A DNA stretch of 64,000 bases from Pedobacter paludis (GTDB taxonomy: Bacteria; Bacteroidota; Bacteroidia; Sphingobacteriales; Sphingobacteriaceae). Shown here piece after piece: positions 25,952 through 34,846 of this stretch. The stretch is from positions 372,001 to 436,000 of the forward strand of contig NZ_QGNY01000004.1 of assembly GCF_003173575.1 (NCBI RefSeq), in the 5' to 3' direction. Under the pieces are notes generated by a model that saw only the letters and a list, made by a program, of their open reading frames with translations, had not been told where the DNA came from and did not search any database. The position numbers and the translations under genes were made by a program. Position 1 is the stretch's first letter; every line of letters starts with the position of its first letter.

Positions 25952-26935
25952 TTAAATTTGATTATCCTGTTTTTGATCAACCAGTTGTTTTTCTTTAAGC
26001 CAGTGCATTAATTTTGCATTCAATATTTTAACATGATGATCCTCGACCTCATGCGTGGCTCCGGCCGTATGCGGAGTAGCTAAAACATTTGGAGAATGAA
26101 TCAATAGATAATCTTTTTCATCAGGTGGCTCGTGATCAAAAACATCAAGCACCGCCCCTCTAATCTTATTATTTTGAATAGCATCCAATAAAGCATCCCG
26201 GTCTACAACACTTGCTCTAGCCGTATTTACAAAAATAGCGTCTGGTTTCATTCTGGATATTAAGTTAGTGTTAATCATCCCAACTGTATGGCTATTTACA
26301 GGTAAATGTATTGATACAATGTCGCTGGTTTCAAAAATATCTTCGAGTGTTGTTTTATGATAAATTGGATCGAAATTTTCTAAGAAAGGATCGTAAAACT
26401 GAATGTTACAAGGGAAACATTTAACAATTTCCGCAATCCGTTGCCCAACAGCTCCAAAACCAACCATTCCAATTGTTTTTTCGGCTAACTCGTTTCCTTT
26501 AAATTGGAGGTATGAAGTATGGGCTCCAGCTTCCCAATTTTCGCCAGTTAGCCACTGCCAGCTTGGTATCGTCATCCTTAACAGATTGATTACGTTAGCT
26601 ACGAACATTTCAGCTACGGCTTGAGCATTTCTGGCAGGTGTATGAAAAACCGGAATTCCATATTTTTCTGCGGTTTCAACCGCTACGTTAGAGGGCGTTC
26701 CTCTACAAACCCCAATAAATTGTAAGTTTTTATGTAATTCAATCACCTTTTCAGTTACATGATCGTGCTCGGTAATTAGGGCATCTGCATTACTTTCATC
26801 TAATAGCGCATTCAATTCATCTTCACTGAAAGATCTGCCATTTTCTTTCCAGGTCTTATAAACAACTTCACCAAAATTTTTCTCTAAAACACGTATTCCT
26901 TGTTCGTTATATGGAGCGGTAACTAAAATCCTCAT
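25952..26935 (-). CDS. D-isomer-specific 2-hydroxyacid dehydrogenase
   Basis: 327 residues. NAD-binding Rossmann motif VGFGAVGQRIAEIV near residue 160, and the catalytic triad of the family: Arg in NTARASVVD, Glu in DHEPPDEKD and His in ATPHTAGAT. Reversibly oxidises a 2-hydroxyacid; relatives include phosphoglycerate, glyoxylate and erythronate-4-phosphate dehydrogenases. In this operon, next to sugar kinases, a phosphorylated sugar-acid substrate is a reasonable guess. It is second in the operon, 30 bases after the polyol-type permease. Confidence 0.9.
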   Translation of the reverse strand: MRILVTAPYNEQGIRVLEKNFGEVVYKTWKENGRSFSEDELNALLDESNADALITEHDHVTEKVIELHKNLQFIGVCRGTPSNVAVETAEKYGIPVFHTPARNAQAVAEMFVANVINLLRMTIPSWQWLTGENWEAGAHTSYLQFKGNELAEKTIGMVGFGAVGQRIAEIVKCFPCNIQFYDPFLENFDPIYHKTTLEDIFETSDIVSIHLPVNSHTVGMINTNLISRMKPDAIFVNTARASVVDRDALLDAIQNNKIRGAVLDVFDHEPPDEKDYLLIHSPNVLATPHTAGATHEVEDHHVKILNAKLMHWLKEKQLVDQKQDNQI

Positions 26936-26965
26936 ATATTTTTATTTTATATTAAAAAGATGTTC

Positions 26966-28258
26966 TTAATCTAAAGCCGGAATCACTTGTATTTCCGGTT
27001 CGTTTGAATGTGCTGTTTTTGCATTGTCTGGAAGCGTAATAAACCTGGTTAAAATGGCGCTAAGAAAATATAATCCGGCCAAAATCCAAACAACGCCTTC
27101 GTCACCCAGACTTCCGATAAACAACCAAACAATTAATGGTCCTACGAAAACGGCTAATCCAGCCCCGAAGTTTAAAATGGCCATTGCAGCGCCCTTATCC
27201 TTTTTAACCAAAGATGGAACCAAGGCAGAAAGCGGAACATATCCAGCCAATAAAGCGCCCCATAAAATTCCACAAGCCATTATTGCCCAAAAATTACTTC
27301 CAAAAAGAACGGGTGAATAGAAGAATAACAAAGTGGTTAAGGCACAGCCTATGCCTCCAAACCACATGATTGTATTTCTCCAACCCAGCTTATCGCCAAC
27401 GAAGCCAAAAATTAGGTTGAAAGCGATATTTGCAATAAATATGGTTCCCCAAATCTGAATCCATTCTGTTGTACTAAAGCCATGTGTAGCCATATATGTT
27501 GGCAAAAAAACCGGAAAAGCGAACTGTGCCGTTGTGTTAATGATTCTTACAATTCCACCAAGCAACACTTTCGGTTCTTCTACAACAACGGTTAGTCCTT
27601 TCTTAAGTTCCTCAGCTTTGCTTGCGCCCGTTGCAACCGCACTGGTTTTAAATTTATCCTTGATTAAAATTAGAGCGAAGAAGGCGCCAATCAATACCCA
27701 AAAAATAGAGCTCCAAAGCGTATTTAAATAACCTAAATTTTGAATTGCCCAACTGGAATAATAAGCGCCAAAAACGTTTAATCCGCCAGTAAAAACAAAC
27801 CAGAACCAGCCTACAGCTGTTCCCAATTTCTTTTGCGGACTTCTATATGTAATCCAAACCAAAAATGAATAGGCAAAAAATGGATACCCAAAACCTCTAA
27901 TTGCATAGGTTACCAACATAACCCCATAGTTAAGATTTGGAACGCCGTAGCCCACAAAGCCAGCAGTACCCAAAATATATAAAATGAGGCCCATTAACAT
28001 TGTTTTCTTTGGTCCATAACCCTCAGCCAAAACGCCGGAAAACCAAGAAGAAATTGCAATCGTAACGCCATAAACCGTAAACAGTGAGGCCGATTGTTGG
28101 ATGGTCATTCCACGGTTAATCAAATAAGGACTTAACCAACTTCCCTCTAAACCATCACCCATCATAAAAATTAAAATCCCGAGATAACCCCAGGCAAGGT
28201 TTTTTGGAATCCCAATCCGATCAAGGAAAGAATTCTGCGCATTAATTTGTGTGCTCAT
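26966..28258 (-). CDS. MFS polyol permease-like transporter (RbtT/DalT/CsbX type)
   Basis: 430 residues, about twelve membrane helices. The N-terminus NLAWGYLGILIFMMGDGLEG followed by SWLSPYLINRGM is characteristic of the ribitol/arabinitol permease group. AIRGFGYPFFAYSFLVW and the segment GTAVGWFWFVFTGG further support it. It is the first gene of the nine-gene cluster and so points to a polyol or pentose-like substrate for the pathway. Its 345-base upstream region is the likely site of control by the DeoR-type regulator. Confidence 0.88.
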   Translation of the reverse strand: MSTQINAQNSFLDRIGIPKNLAWGYLGILIFMMGDGLEGSWLSPYLINRGMTIQQSASLFTVYGVTIAISSWFSGVLAEGYGPKKTMLMGLILYILGTAGFVGYGVPNLNYGVMLVTYAIRGFGYPFFAYSFLVWITYRSPQKKLGTAVGWFWFVFTGGLNVFGAYYSSWAIQNLGYLNTLWSSIFWVLIGAFFALILIKDKFKTSAVATGASKAEELKKGLTVVVEEPKVLLGGIVRIINTTAQFAFPVFLPTYMATHGFSTTEWIQIWGTIFIANIAFNLIFGFVGDKLGWRNTIMWFGGIGCALTTLLFFYSPVLFGSNFWAIMACGILWGALLAGYVPLSALVPSLVKKDKGAAMAILNFGAGLAVFVGPLIVWLFIGSLGDEGVVWILAGLYFLSAILTRFITLPDNAKTAHSNEPEIQVIPALD

Positions 28259-28603
28259 AGTTACAATTAAACAGGTTGATTTAACTTCAAACAGAATGAC
28301 TGGTTAGTTTCATTTGCCTTAAGTTGATTTGGTTAGTTTTAAATTCTTATTTCAAATTAAATAAATTAAAGTTAATAAAACAAAATAAAACTAAAAAAGA
28401 AACATAATGAAACAAAAATGTGATATATGATGTAATTTTGATCTGGCTAATAGTTAAAGCAAGGTATTTTAGGTTTCGTGAGTTATTATACTTGAATGTC
28501 GTAGCGGGACGCTGCGACTAGGTTTTACGCTAACCGAATGGATAAAACGTTAGAAAATGTTAGCTAGGAAAATAGCTAAAATACAATCGCATCTATTTTA
28601 GAC
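28259..28603. promoter_or_regulatory. Upstream region of the polyol-type cluster
   Basis: AT-rich, no open frame with protein features. It is the 3' flank of the GntR regulator gene and the 5' flank of the permease, both on the minus strand. A strong hairpin at 28498-28518 pairs GTCGTAGCG with CGCTGCGAC (one G-U pair, GGA loop), and GCTAAC/GTTAGC half-sites occur near 28530-28565. No TAnnTTTG box was found. Confidence 0.45.
28498..28518. terminator. Stable hairpin downstream of the GntR regulator
   Basis: Nine-base arms 28498-28506 and 28510-28518 separated by a three-base loop. It lies about 90 bases past the regulator stop, without a T run on either strand, so it may be a Rho-assisted terminator or a repeat rather than a classical terminator. 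Confidence 0.4.
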
Positions 28604-29635
28604 TTACAATGATTTCCGAAGGTTTAAATAGAAAGGGATTTCTATCTTATCGGTTCTGCCACTCAAAATAAATTCAGCAGCTTGCGTTCCAAGTTGATTA
28701 AAATCGGTAGAAATGGTTGTGATGCCATCCAAAATGATTCTTTTAAGCGGTGTTTCATTATAAGAAATTACACCAACATCCTCACCGATTTTTAATTTCA
28801 AAGTAATGAGGCGTTCGATTAGCATAACCAGATCGTCTTCCATTAAATTGATGTAAACTTCGCCAACTGTAATCTCTTCATCCTTAATGTTATGGATTAC
28901 CTTATGTGCAAAGGCATATTGCTGGCAGAAACGATAAAAACCCGTCAAAATTTCCTGTGGAAAATAACTGTTTTTTGGAAAGATAATTTTTAGGGTATTG
29001 TAGTTTGAAAGACGATCTAAAGCCTGTTCTAAAGCCGCATAAATATCCTGTGCAAAGTTTTCGTAAGCGGCAGCATAATCCCCGGTTATTCCTGGCAATA
29101 GCTTATCTAAAATAATGAGTTTTTCTTTCGGGATGGTATTGATAATTTCATGCGCATTTTCACCTCCCTCCAAAAAATGTGGAATAATTACAAAATGCGA
29201 GTAATCGTCTTTTTTACTGATTAACAACTTTTTAAATAAAGCAAAATCGTTATTGTAAATGTAAAAATCTATCGCAGCATGCTCTCCAATTGCCTTTGTA
29301 AAAGCATCGTAAGTGATCTTTTTATGCGTACTGAGTTTGTTGAATAATAGGCAGATTTTTAATTTTCTGGAAAAATCTGTATTAATGATAAAATAACCCT
29401 TTCCTGGAACGGAATCTACCACACCTAGTTTTTTTAAATGGCGATAGCCTTTCTCAGCGGTATCTCTTGACATTTCCAAGCCAAAACTTAATTCATTTAT
29501 GGATGGCAAAAGACTATTTTTTTTTAGCTTCCCGCTTTCAATGGCAGACAATATAGCATTTGTTAGCTGCTTATATTTAGGTGTAGAGGAATATTCATCT
29601 ACATGGATGTGCGCTATTAAATCTTCGGGTTTCAA
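28604..29635 (-). CDS. GntR-type regulator with sugar-binding C-terminal domain
   Basis: 343 residues. The N-terminal winged helix of GntR type covers about residues 15-85 (YKQLTNAILSAIESGKLKKN, LPSINELSFGLEMSRDTAEK, VVDSVPGKGYFI). The remainder resembles a periplasmic-binding-protein (LacI-like) effector domain (VGVISYNETPLKRIILDGIT, TDFNQLGTQAAEF). It is the natural regulator of the rhamnose genes upstream (inference). The only usable start is TTG at 29635: the frame is closed by TAA 13 codons upstream and the next ATG would remove the DNA-binding domain. A 238-base repeat-containing gap separates it from the kinase gene. Confidence 0.85.
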   Translation of the reverse strand: MKPEDLIAHIHVDEYSSTPKYKQLTNAILSAIESGKLKKNSLLPSINELSFGLEMSRDTAEKGYRHLKKLGVVDSVPGKGYFIINTDFSRKLKICLLFNKLSTHKKITYDAFTKAIGEHAAIDFYIYNNDFALFKKLLISKKDDYSHFVIIPHFLEGGENAHEIINTIPKEKLIILDKLLPGITGDYAAAYENFAQDIYAALEQALDRLSNYNTLKIIFPKNSYFPQEILTGFYRFCQQYAFAHKVIHNIKDEEITVGEVYINLMEDDLVMLIERLITLKLKIGEDVGVISYNETPLKRIILDGITTISTDFNQLGTQAAEFILSGRTDKIEIPFYLNLRKSL

Positions 29636-29727
29636 ATTGTTTTTACTGGATTTCGAAGATAACGAAAATCTTTAATTTTTTTAGGTTCGTGGGGACACGA
29701 ATCTTGGCAATTTTAATTATTAAAAGG

Positions 29728-29867
29728 TCTTCGACAGGCTCAGACTGACAAGTGAATTTGTTTAAAAAGAACCCTTAAATAACATTGAAAAAACATTGTC
29801 ATCCTGAGCTTGTCGAAGGACAAATGTTTTTTCAACTAAAAAGGATCTTCGACGGGCTCAGACAGAC
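29728..29867. repeat. Dispersed-type repeat cluster (CTTCGACAGGCTCAG family)
   Basis: Three copies: TCTTCGACAGGCTCAGACTG at 29728-29747, an inverted copy CATCCTGAGCTTGTCGAAGG at about 29800-29819, and TCTTCGACGGGCTCAGACAG at 29847-29866. The core is TTCGACRGGCTCAG / CTGAGCTTGTCGAA. This wording recurs in intergenic DNA of many Bacteroidetes genomes, to my memory, like REP/BIME elements. It fills the gap between the rhamnulokinase-like gene and the regulator. Confidence 0.6.
29787..29833. terminator. Long hairpin with A/T-rich arms, possible bidirectional terminator
   Basis: GAAAAAACATTGTC (29787-29800) pairs with GACAAATGTTTTTTC (29819-29833, one bulged A) and encloses the central repeat copy. 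On both strands the arm ends in a T run, so it can terminate the rhamnose operon before the regulator gene. Confidence 0.55.
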
Positions 29868-29873
29868 ATTTTT

Positions 29874-31253
29874 TTATAAAGTTCTTTGAATGGCAGAATA
29901 GTACTTTAATTGAATAATATCACTGGGTGCGGGATTTGAATTCCAGGCATCATTTATGGCCAAGGCTGTTCCAATTGCAGTGGCTTGGGAAACTGACGAC
30001 GCATAAACTTCAATATCGGGAATGGATGTAGCCAGCAAGTGCATGTAAATGGCATTTTTTCCAAAACCACCATCTACAAAAATCCTCCTTACGCCAGAAT
30101 TTAAAATCAATTTTAAAGAATAAATCTGCTGTTTAATCAAATCGAAAATAAGTTGGTGATATGCTTCTTCTGCAGTTTGAAAAATATTTAAATCGCGATC
30201 GGGAAAGGCAGAGTTCGCGGTAAATTCTGTTTGTTGAGCCTGATTTTCTGGAATTTTATTTGCCAGTTTTAAAATCATGCCCGGATTAAACTTTAAGTGC
30301 TTAAACAAATAGGCTGCTCTATCAAAATGATCTGCAATTCTTTTTAGCTGAATTTCATGCTCGTAGCCAGCAAAAATTCTCGATGCCTTAACTGCTTTGC
30401 CTTTAAAATGCATGTAGCACAAACAGTCTTGTTTCAACTCATCAGCCGTTAGCGGCTCCTGATTAAATGGATTTAAACTGATACACCAAGTACCTGTTGA
30501 AAGCAGAATAAACGGTGTAGAAAAATTGGCCAAATATGGAATTAATGCAGCAGAACTATCGTGCAAACCAACACCTACTTTAAATTTAGCGCCTTCATAT
30601 TCCGTTTCCGAACTAGCGTCAGCTGGCGTAAATTCACCAAATTTCTGATCCAGGCCTTCTTTTGAAACCCAGTTGTGGTATTCGTTTTTATTAAAATCCC
30701 ATAACTGGGTATGGCAACCGATACTCGTAATATCTGCAGATGCTTTTCCGGTAATTAAATAACTTAAATATTGCGGTAAATGCAATGCCCACTTAACTTG
30801 ATCAAAAACTGCAGGTCGCTCCTTTTTTAATCTATAAAGCTGCATTCCAGAGTTTAAACTGCCTAAGATTGGTGAAGCTGTTTCTAAAGAAATTTTCTCC
30901 TCGCCTCCATAGGTAGAATAAAATTCTTCTTTAAGTGCTTCTGGATATTCTTTTAGGTAATTATAAAGTGGCGTTAATGGTGTTCCGTTTTCATCTAAAT
31001 AAACAAAACTAGCGCCATAGGTAGAAAAATTTACAGCCTTGATGTAAAACTCATCCATTTTCAAAACCTGTTGCAAAGAATCGTAAACAGATGTCCGCAG
31101 GCTTTCCAGATTTTCGCATGGTTCGCCATCTTCATCAACAGTTTCTACAAAACGGGCAGAACGTTCGTAAACAATTTTATAATTTTCATCGATTAAAAAC
31201 AGTTTTTTATTTGTTTTCCCAACATCAAATATAGCTACAACTGGCTTTGGCAT
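29874..31253 (-). CDS. Rhamnulokinase-type FGGY kinase
   Basis: 459 residues from ATG 31253; a TTG at 31265 four codons earlier is less likely. Phosphate loop IFDVGKTNKKLFLID at the N-terminus, NFSTYGASFVYLD, GVGLHDSSAALIPYL, LSTGTWCISLNPF and FVDGGFGKNAIYMHLL near the end are FGGY motifs. Position directly after the rhamnose isomerase and aldolase genes indicates L-rhamnulose as substrate, giving rhamnulose 1-phosphate. Sequence alone would not exclude fuculose or another ketose. It ends before the repeat-rich terminator region. Confidence 0.85.
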   Translation of the reverse strand: MPKPVVAIFDVGKTNKKLFLIDENYKIVYERSARFVETVDEDGEPCENLESLRTSVYDSLQQVLKMDEFYIKAVNFSTYGASFVYLDENGTPLTPLYNYLKEYPEALKEEFYSTYGGEEKISLETASPILGSLNSGMQLYRLKKERPAVFDQVKWALHLPQYLSYLITGKASADITSIGCHTQLWDFNKNEYHNWVSKEGLDQKFGEFTPADASSETEYEGAKFKVGVGLHDSSAALIPYLANFSTPFILLSTGTWCISLNPFNQEPLTADELKQDCLCYMHFKGKAVKASRIFAGYEHEIQLKRIADHFDRAAYLFKHLKFNPGMILKLANKIPENQAQQTEFTANSAFPDRDLNIFQTAEEAYHQLIFDLIKQQIYSLKLILNSGVRRIFVDGGFGKNAIYMHLLATSIPDIEVYASSVSQATAIGTALAINDAWNSNPAPSDIIQLKYYSAIQRTL

Positions 31254-31267
31254 CTTCTCTATCAATA

Positions 31268-32551
31268 TTATAAACCGGTTGCAACAGTATTTAATCCACG
31301 TTGATTAACCAAATTTTTTCTGCAATCTAAATCACGGTATAAACCAATCGGCGACAAGGCTGCTCCTGCTCTTAATCTGGCTTCTGCAACCAAAGCTCTT
31401 AAATCGCTTCTAAAAGTATTTTGTAAAATTTCCTGGGCTTTTGCTACATCATTGTTTTCCTGAGCTTTGTTTAAAGCCTTTCTGTCTACCAACAAAGCTT
31501 GTGCATAAGCAATCATAATGGCCTCCACTGATTGTAGTAAATCTTCCAAAGGATCTTTTACATTATGAGAAGCATCAATCATCCAGCCCAAACCGCTCGC
31601 ATGGTTCATACCTTTTGCATCCATACCTTCTACAAGCTCATTAAAAATTAAGAAAAGTTGATAAGGTTTAATGCTTCCAGCGGTTAAATCGTCATCGCCA
31701 TACTTAGAATCATTAAAGTGGAAACCGCCCAACTTACCTTCCATTAAAAGTAGTGCCACAATTTGTTCGATGTTCGCATTGGGTAAATGATGACCTAAAT
31801 CGACCAAGGTGTATGCCTTTTTTCCAAGTTTGGAAGCATATAGTAATGATTGTCCCCAGTCTCCAACCGTTGTTGAATAAAAGTTAGGTTCAAAGGCTTT
31901 ATACTCTACAAACATTTTCCAGTTTTCTGGCAACGCCGAATAAATTTCCTGTAAACTTTCCAATGTATTTTCGAAAGCCTTGCGGAAATTTAACTGACCA
32001 GGAAAGCAAGAACCATCGGCCAGCCAAACGGTTAAAGCATCAGATCCTAATGCAATACCATGTTTAATTACTTCGATATTATGTTCAATAGCCTGTTTGC
32101 GAATGGCTTTATTAACGTTTTGGAGTGAGCCAAATTTATAGCTATAGGCCGAACCAGCCTGATCTTGAAAAGTATTCGAATTCATGGCATCGAACTTTAA
32201 GCCATAACCAGCAGCCAAACTTTTAAGCGCTTCTGCATTTTGAGGAATATCCCAAGGGATGTGAAGGGAAATTGCACCGCTTGCACCATTCAAAGCGTGA
32301 AGCAAACCTACATCCTCGATTTTTTCTTCGATGGTACGTGGTTCTCCACCCGTGATTGCAAAACGTCCGAAACGGGTTCCACCTGTGCCTAAAGCCCAAC
32401 TTGGAATGGCGATTTGAAAATCGACAAGTTTTTGGATAACACTTTCAAGATCGATATTAGACCAGTCTTCTTTTAAAAAACTTAGCTTGCGCTGATGAGA
32501 AGTTATAAGGGAGTCGTTATGTTTTTCAATTTGGTTCTGCTCGATATTCAT
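31268..32551 (-). CDS. rhaI: L-rhamnose isomerase (RhaI type)
   Basis: 427 residues. A xylose-isomerase-like TIM barrel of the L-rhamnose catabolism isomerase type: PSWALGTGGTRFGRF near the N-terminus, LHIPWDIPQNAEALK, VWLADGSCFPGQLNFRKAF, FVEYKAFEPNFYSTTVGDWG (metal-binding Glu), TLVDLGHHLPNANIEQIVAL and GGFHFNDSKYGDDDLTAG (metal-binding His/Asp). Converts L-rhamnose to L-rhamnulose. It lies between the bifunctional aldolase gene (147-base gap with two hairpins) and the kinase gene (14-base gap). Confidence 0.92.
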   Translation of the reverse strand: MNIEQNQIEKHNDSLITSHQRKLSFLKEDWSNIDLESVIQKLVDFQIAIPSWALGTGGTRFGRFAITGGEPRTIEEKIEDVGLLHALNGASGAISLHIPWDIPQNAEALKSLAAGYGLKFDAMNSNTFQDQAGSAYSYKFGSLQNVNKAIRKQAIEHNIEVIKHGIALGSDALTVWLADGSCFPGQLNFRKAFENTLESLQEIYSALPENWKMFVEYKAFEPNFYSTTVGDWGQSLLYASKLGKKAYTLVDLGHHLPNANIEQIVALLLMEGKLGGFHFNDSKYGDDDLTAGSIKPYQLFLIFNELVEGMDAKGMNHASGLGWMIDASHNVKDPLEDLLQSVEAIMIAYAQALLVDRKALNKAQENNDVAKAQEILQNTFRSDLRALVAEARLRAGAALSPIGLYRDLDCRKNLVNQRGLNTVATGL

Positions 32552-32611
32552 CAGAATATTTGGTTTTGTTAGGTTAATAATCTAAGCGATTAAATTCGCC
32601 CATTAACTTTT

Positions 32612-32671
32612 CCCTGTTTTAAACAGGGAGGATTACAAAGTCATTTTCGATCTGTGCAGAACACAGATCGA
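32612..32671. other. Two tandem hairpins inside the rhamnose operon
   Basis: CCCTGTT (32612-32618) and AACAGGG (32622-32628) form a 7-bp stem. Just beside it TCGATCTGTG (32647-32656) and CACAGATCGA (32662-32671) form a perfect 10-bp stem with a five-base loop. Both lie in the 147-base gap between the aldolase and isomerase genes and could be RNA-processing, stability or partial-termination sites. Confidence 0.6.
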
Positions 32672-32698
32672 GAGAACAACTTACTAAAACTACTTTTA

Positions 32699-34819
32699 TT
32701 ATCTTACAAATGCCATGGCCACACCGCCATCAACATTTAAAACATTTCCTGTTGATTTGTTTAGCAAACCACCAACAAAGGCGAAACATGCATTGGCAAT
32801 ATCATCTGGCAAAATAATTTGATTTAACAAAGTACGTTTTGCATAATAAGCCGGCAGTTCTGCAACGGTAATTCCATAGGCTTTTGCCCTACCTTCAGCC
32901 CATCCGCCAGCCCAGATATTGCTATCGCTAATTACGGCATCGGGGTTTACAACATTAACACGAATGTTATCGGCACCAAGTTCCGCAGCATTTAATCTGC
33001 TTAAATGGAGTTGAGCTGCTTTTGCACTGCCATAACCGGCATTGTTTGGTCCGCTTACCAATGCGTTCTTACTTACAATATTAATGATATCGCCTCCAAT
33101 ACTTTGCTTTTGCATCGTATTTGTTGCAGCCTGAGTAATAAAGAATTGCCCCTTAACCAAAACATCATAAAGCAAATCCCAGTCTTTTTCTGTATGATCG
33201 CCAATGGTTTTGGAAATCGATAAACCCGCATTATTTACAACAATATCAATCCCTCCAAAAGCCAACGCTGCAGCATCAAATGCTCCATTAATATCTTCCT
33301 GACTGGTTACATTTAAAAGTGTGGTACTGTAAGAATCTTTACCAAATTGAGCTTCAAATTCTTTGCCTGTTGCTTCTAAGCGCTCTGCATTCATATCATT
33401 TAACACAACAACACCGCCTTCAGAAACGAATTTTTTAGCAATTGCCTTACCAATTCCACCAGCACTTCCGGTAATTAAAGCAATTTTGCCAGTTAATGGT
33501 TTAGGTTTTGGCATCCGCTGAAGTTTAGCCTCTTCCAACAACCAATATTCGATATTAAAAGCTTCTTGGTGCGGTAATGAAGTATATTCGGAAATGGCTT
33601 CTGCACCTTTCATTACGTTAATGGCATTGATGTAAAATTCTGCTGCCACCCTAGCCGTTTGCTTATCTTTTGAAAAGGTAAACATACCGATCCCTGGATA
33701 TAAAATTACAACGGGATTGGTATCGCGAATTGCAGGGCTATTGGGATGTTTACAGGTTTCATAATACTCTGTATACATTTTTCTATAAGCCTCAAATGCA
33801 GGTTCAAGCGTTTCCTTTAAAGCTTTTACATCTGATAAATCTGCATCGCTTTGCAAACTCAAAACCAGCGGACTAATTTTTGTTCTTAAAAAGTGATCGG
33901 GACAACTTGTTCCCATTGGTGCAAGTCGGCCTAAATCATTTGAATTTATGAATTCTAAAACGCGAGAGTCATCTGTAAAGTGGCCAACCATATGTTGTTT
34001 TGAAGAACATAAGCCACGTAATACGGGTGCTAATGATGCGGCCTGTTTTTTACGCTGATTGGCTTCGGCGCTTTCTATTTTCTGACCACCGAAAACCAGA
34101 CCTTTTTTACCATAATTTTTTTCAAGATAATCGGAACAGATTTCGATTACCTCAAGCGTGTTCAAGTAACTTTCGTAAGCAGTATCGCCCCAGGTAAACA
34201 ATCCGTGCGAACCCAACATAATCCCACGAATCCCTGGGTTTTCATCCAAACATTGCTTTAAAGTTAAACCCAGCTCGAAACCTGGTTTTTTCCACTCTAC
34301 CCAGCCAATTGTACCACCGAAAAGTTCTTGAGTAATTTTCTTTCCATCTTTTGCCGCTGCAATTGCGATTGCAGCATCCGGATGTAAATGATCGATATGC
34401 GCAAATGGTAAAAATCCGTGTAAAGGCGTATCTATTGATGGTGCTTTTGAACTCAAATCGAAAATGCAGTGGTTAAACAGTTCGACCATTTCATCTTCGT
34501 GTTCTACACCGCGGTAAATATTTTTAAGGCTTCTTAAACGATCTACATAAAGTGCTGCCAAACCGCTTTTTTTAAGTGTACCCAAATCGCCACCAGAACC
34601 CTTTACCCACATTACCTCAGTCTCTGAACCTGTAAGTGGATCTTTTTCCAATAATTTACAAGAAGTATTGCCACCACCATAATTGGTTAAGCGCAAATCT
34701 GCTCCCAATAAATTAGAGCGATAAATGAGTAGGGCAACTTCATCTCCAGCCAGTTTCGCGGCTTCTTCCTCATCCCACAGATAGCTTACATGCTTATAAC
34801 TTTTAGTATCGATTGACAT
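32699..34819 (-). CDS. rhaD: Bifunctional rhamnulose-1-phosphate aldolase / L-lactaldehyde dehydrogenase
   Basis: 706 residues. The N-terminal part (to about residue 420) is a class II aldolase/adducin domain with GADLRLTNYGGGNTSCK, the zinc-binding HGFLPFAHIDHLHPDA and MLGSHGLFTWGD. The C-terminal part (from about 440) is an SDR with ITGSAGGIGKAIAKKF, NNAGLS and the Y-x-x-x-K motif YGSAK. This RhaD-RhaE fusion cleaves rhamnulose 1-phosphate to DHAP and L-lactaldehyde and oxidises the aldehyde to lactate. It follows rhaT by 27 bases. Length and domain order are normal for the fusion family. Confidence 0.93.
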   Translation of the reverse strand: MSIDTKSYKHVSYLWDEEEAAKLAGDEVALLIYRSNLLGADLRLTNYGGGNTSCKLLEKDPLTGSETEVMWVKGSGGDLGTLKKSGLAALYVDRLRSLKNIYRGVEHEDEMVELFNHCIFDLSSKAPSIDTPLHGFLPFAHIDHLHPDAAIAIAAAKDGKKITQELFGGTIGWVEWKKPGFELGLTLKQCLDENPGIRGIMLGSHGLFTWGDTAYESYLNTLEVIEICSDYLEKNYGKKGLVFGGQKIESAEANQRKKQAASLAPVLRGLCSSKQHMVGHFTDDSRVLEFINSNDLGRLAPMGTSCPDHFLRTKISPLVLSLQSDADLSDVKALKETLEPAFEAYRKMYTEYYETCKHPNSPAIRDTNPVVILYPGIGMFTFSKDKQTARVAAEFYINAINVMKGAEAISEYTSLPHQEAFNIEYWLLEEAKLQRMPKPKPLTGKIALITGSAGGIGKAIAKKFVSEGGVVVLNDMNAERLEATGKEFEAQFGKDSYSTTLLNVTSQEDINGAFDAAALAFGGIDIVVNNAGLSISKTIGDHTEKDWDLLYDVLVKGQFFITQAATNTMQKQSIGGDIINIVSKNALVSGPNNAGYGSAKAAQLHLSRLNAAELGADNIRVNVVNPDAVISDSNIWAGGWAEGRAKAYGITVAELPAYYAKRTLLNQIILPDDIANACFAFVGGLLNKSTGNVLNVDGGVAMAFVR

Positions 34820-34846
34820 TTTAATATTTTATTTATTTTTTAATGA

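Noticed and set aside
29787..29867. Insertion sequence remnant
   Set aside because: The inverted arms enclose only a short repeat; there is no transposase fragment and no target duplication that I could see.
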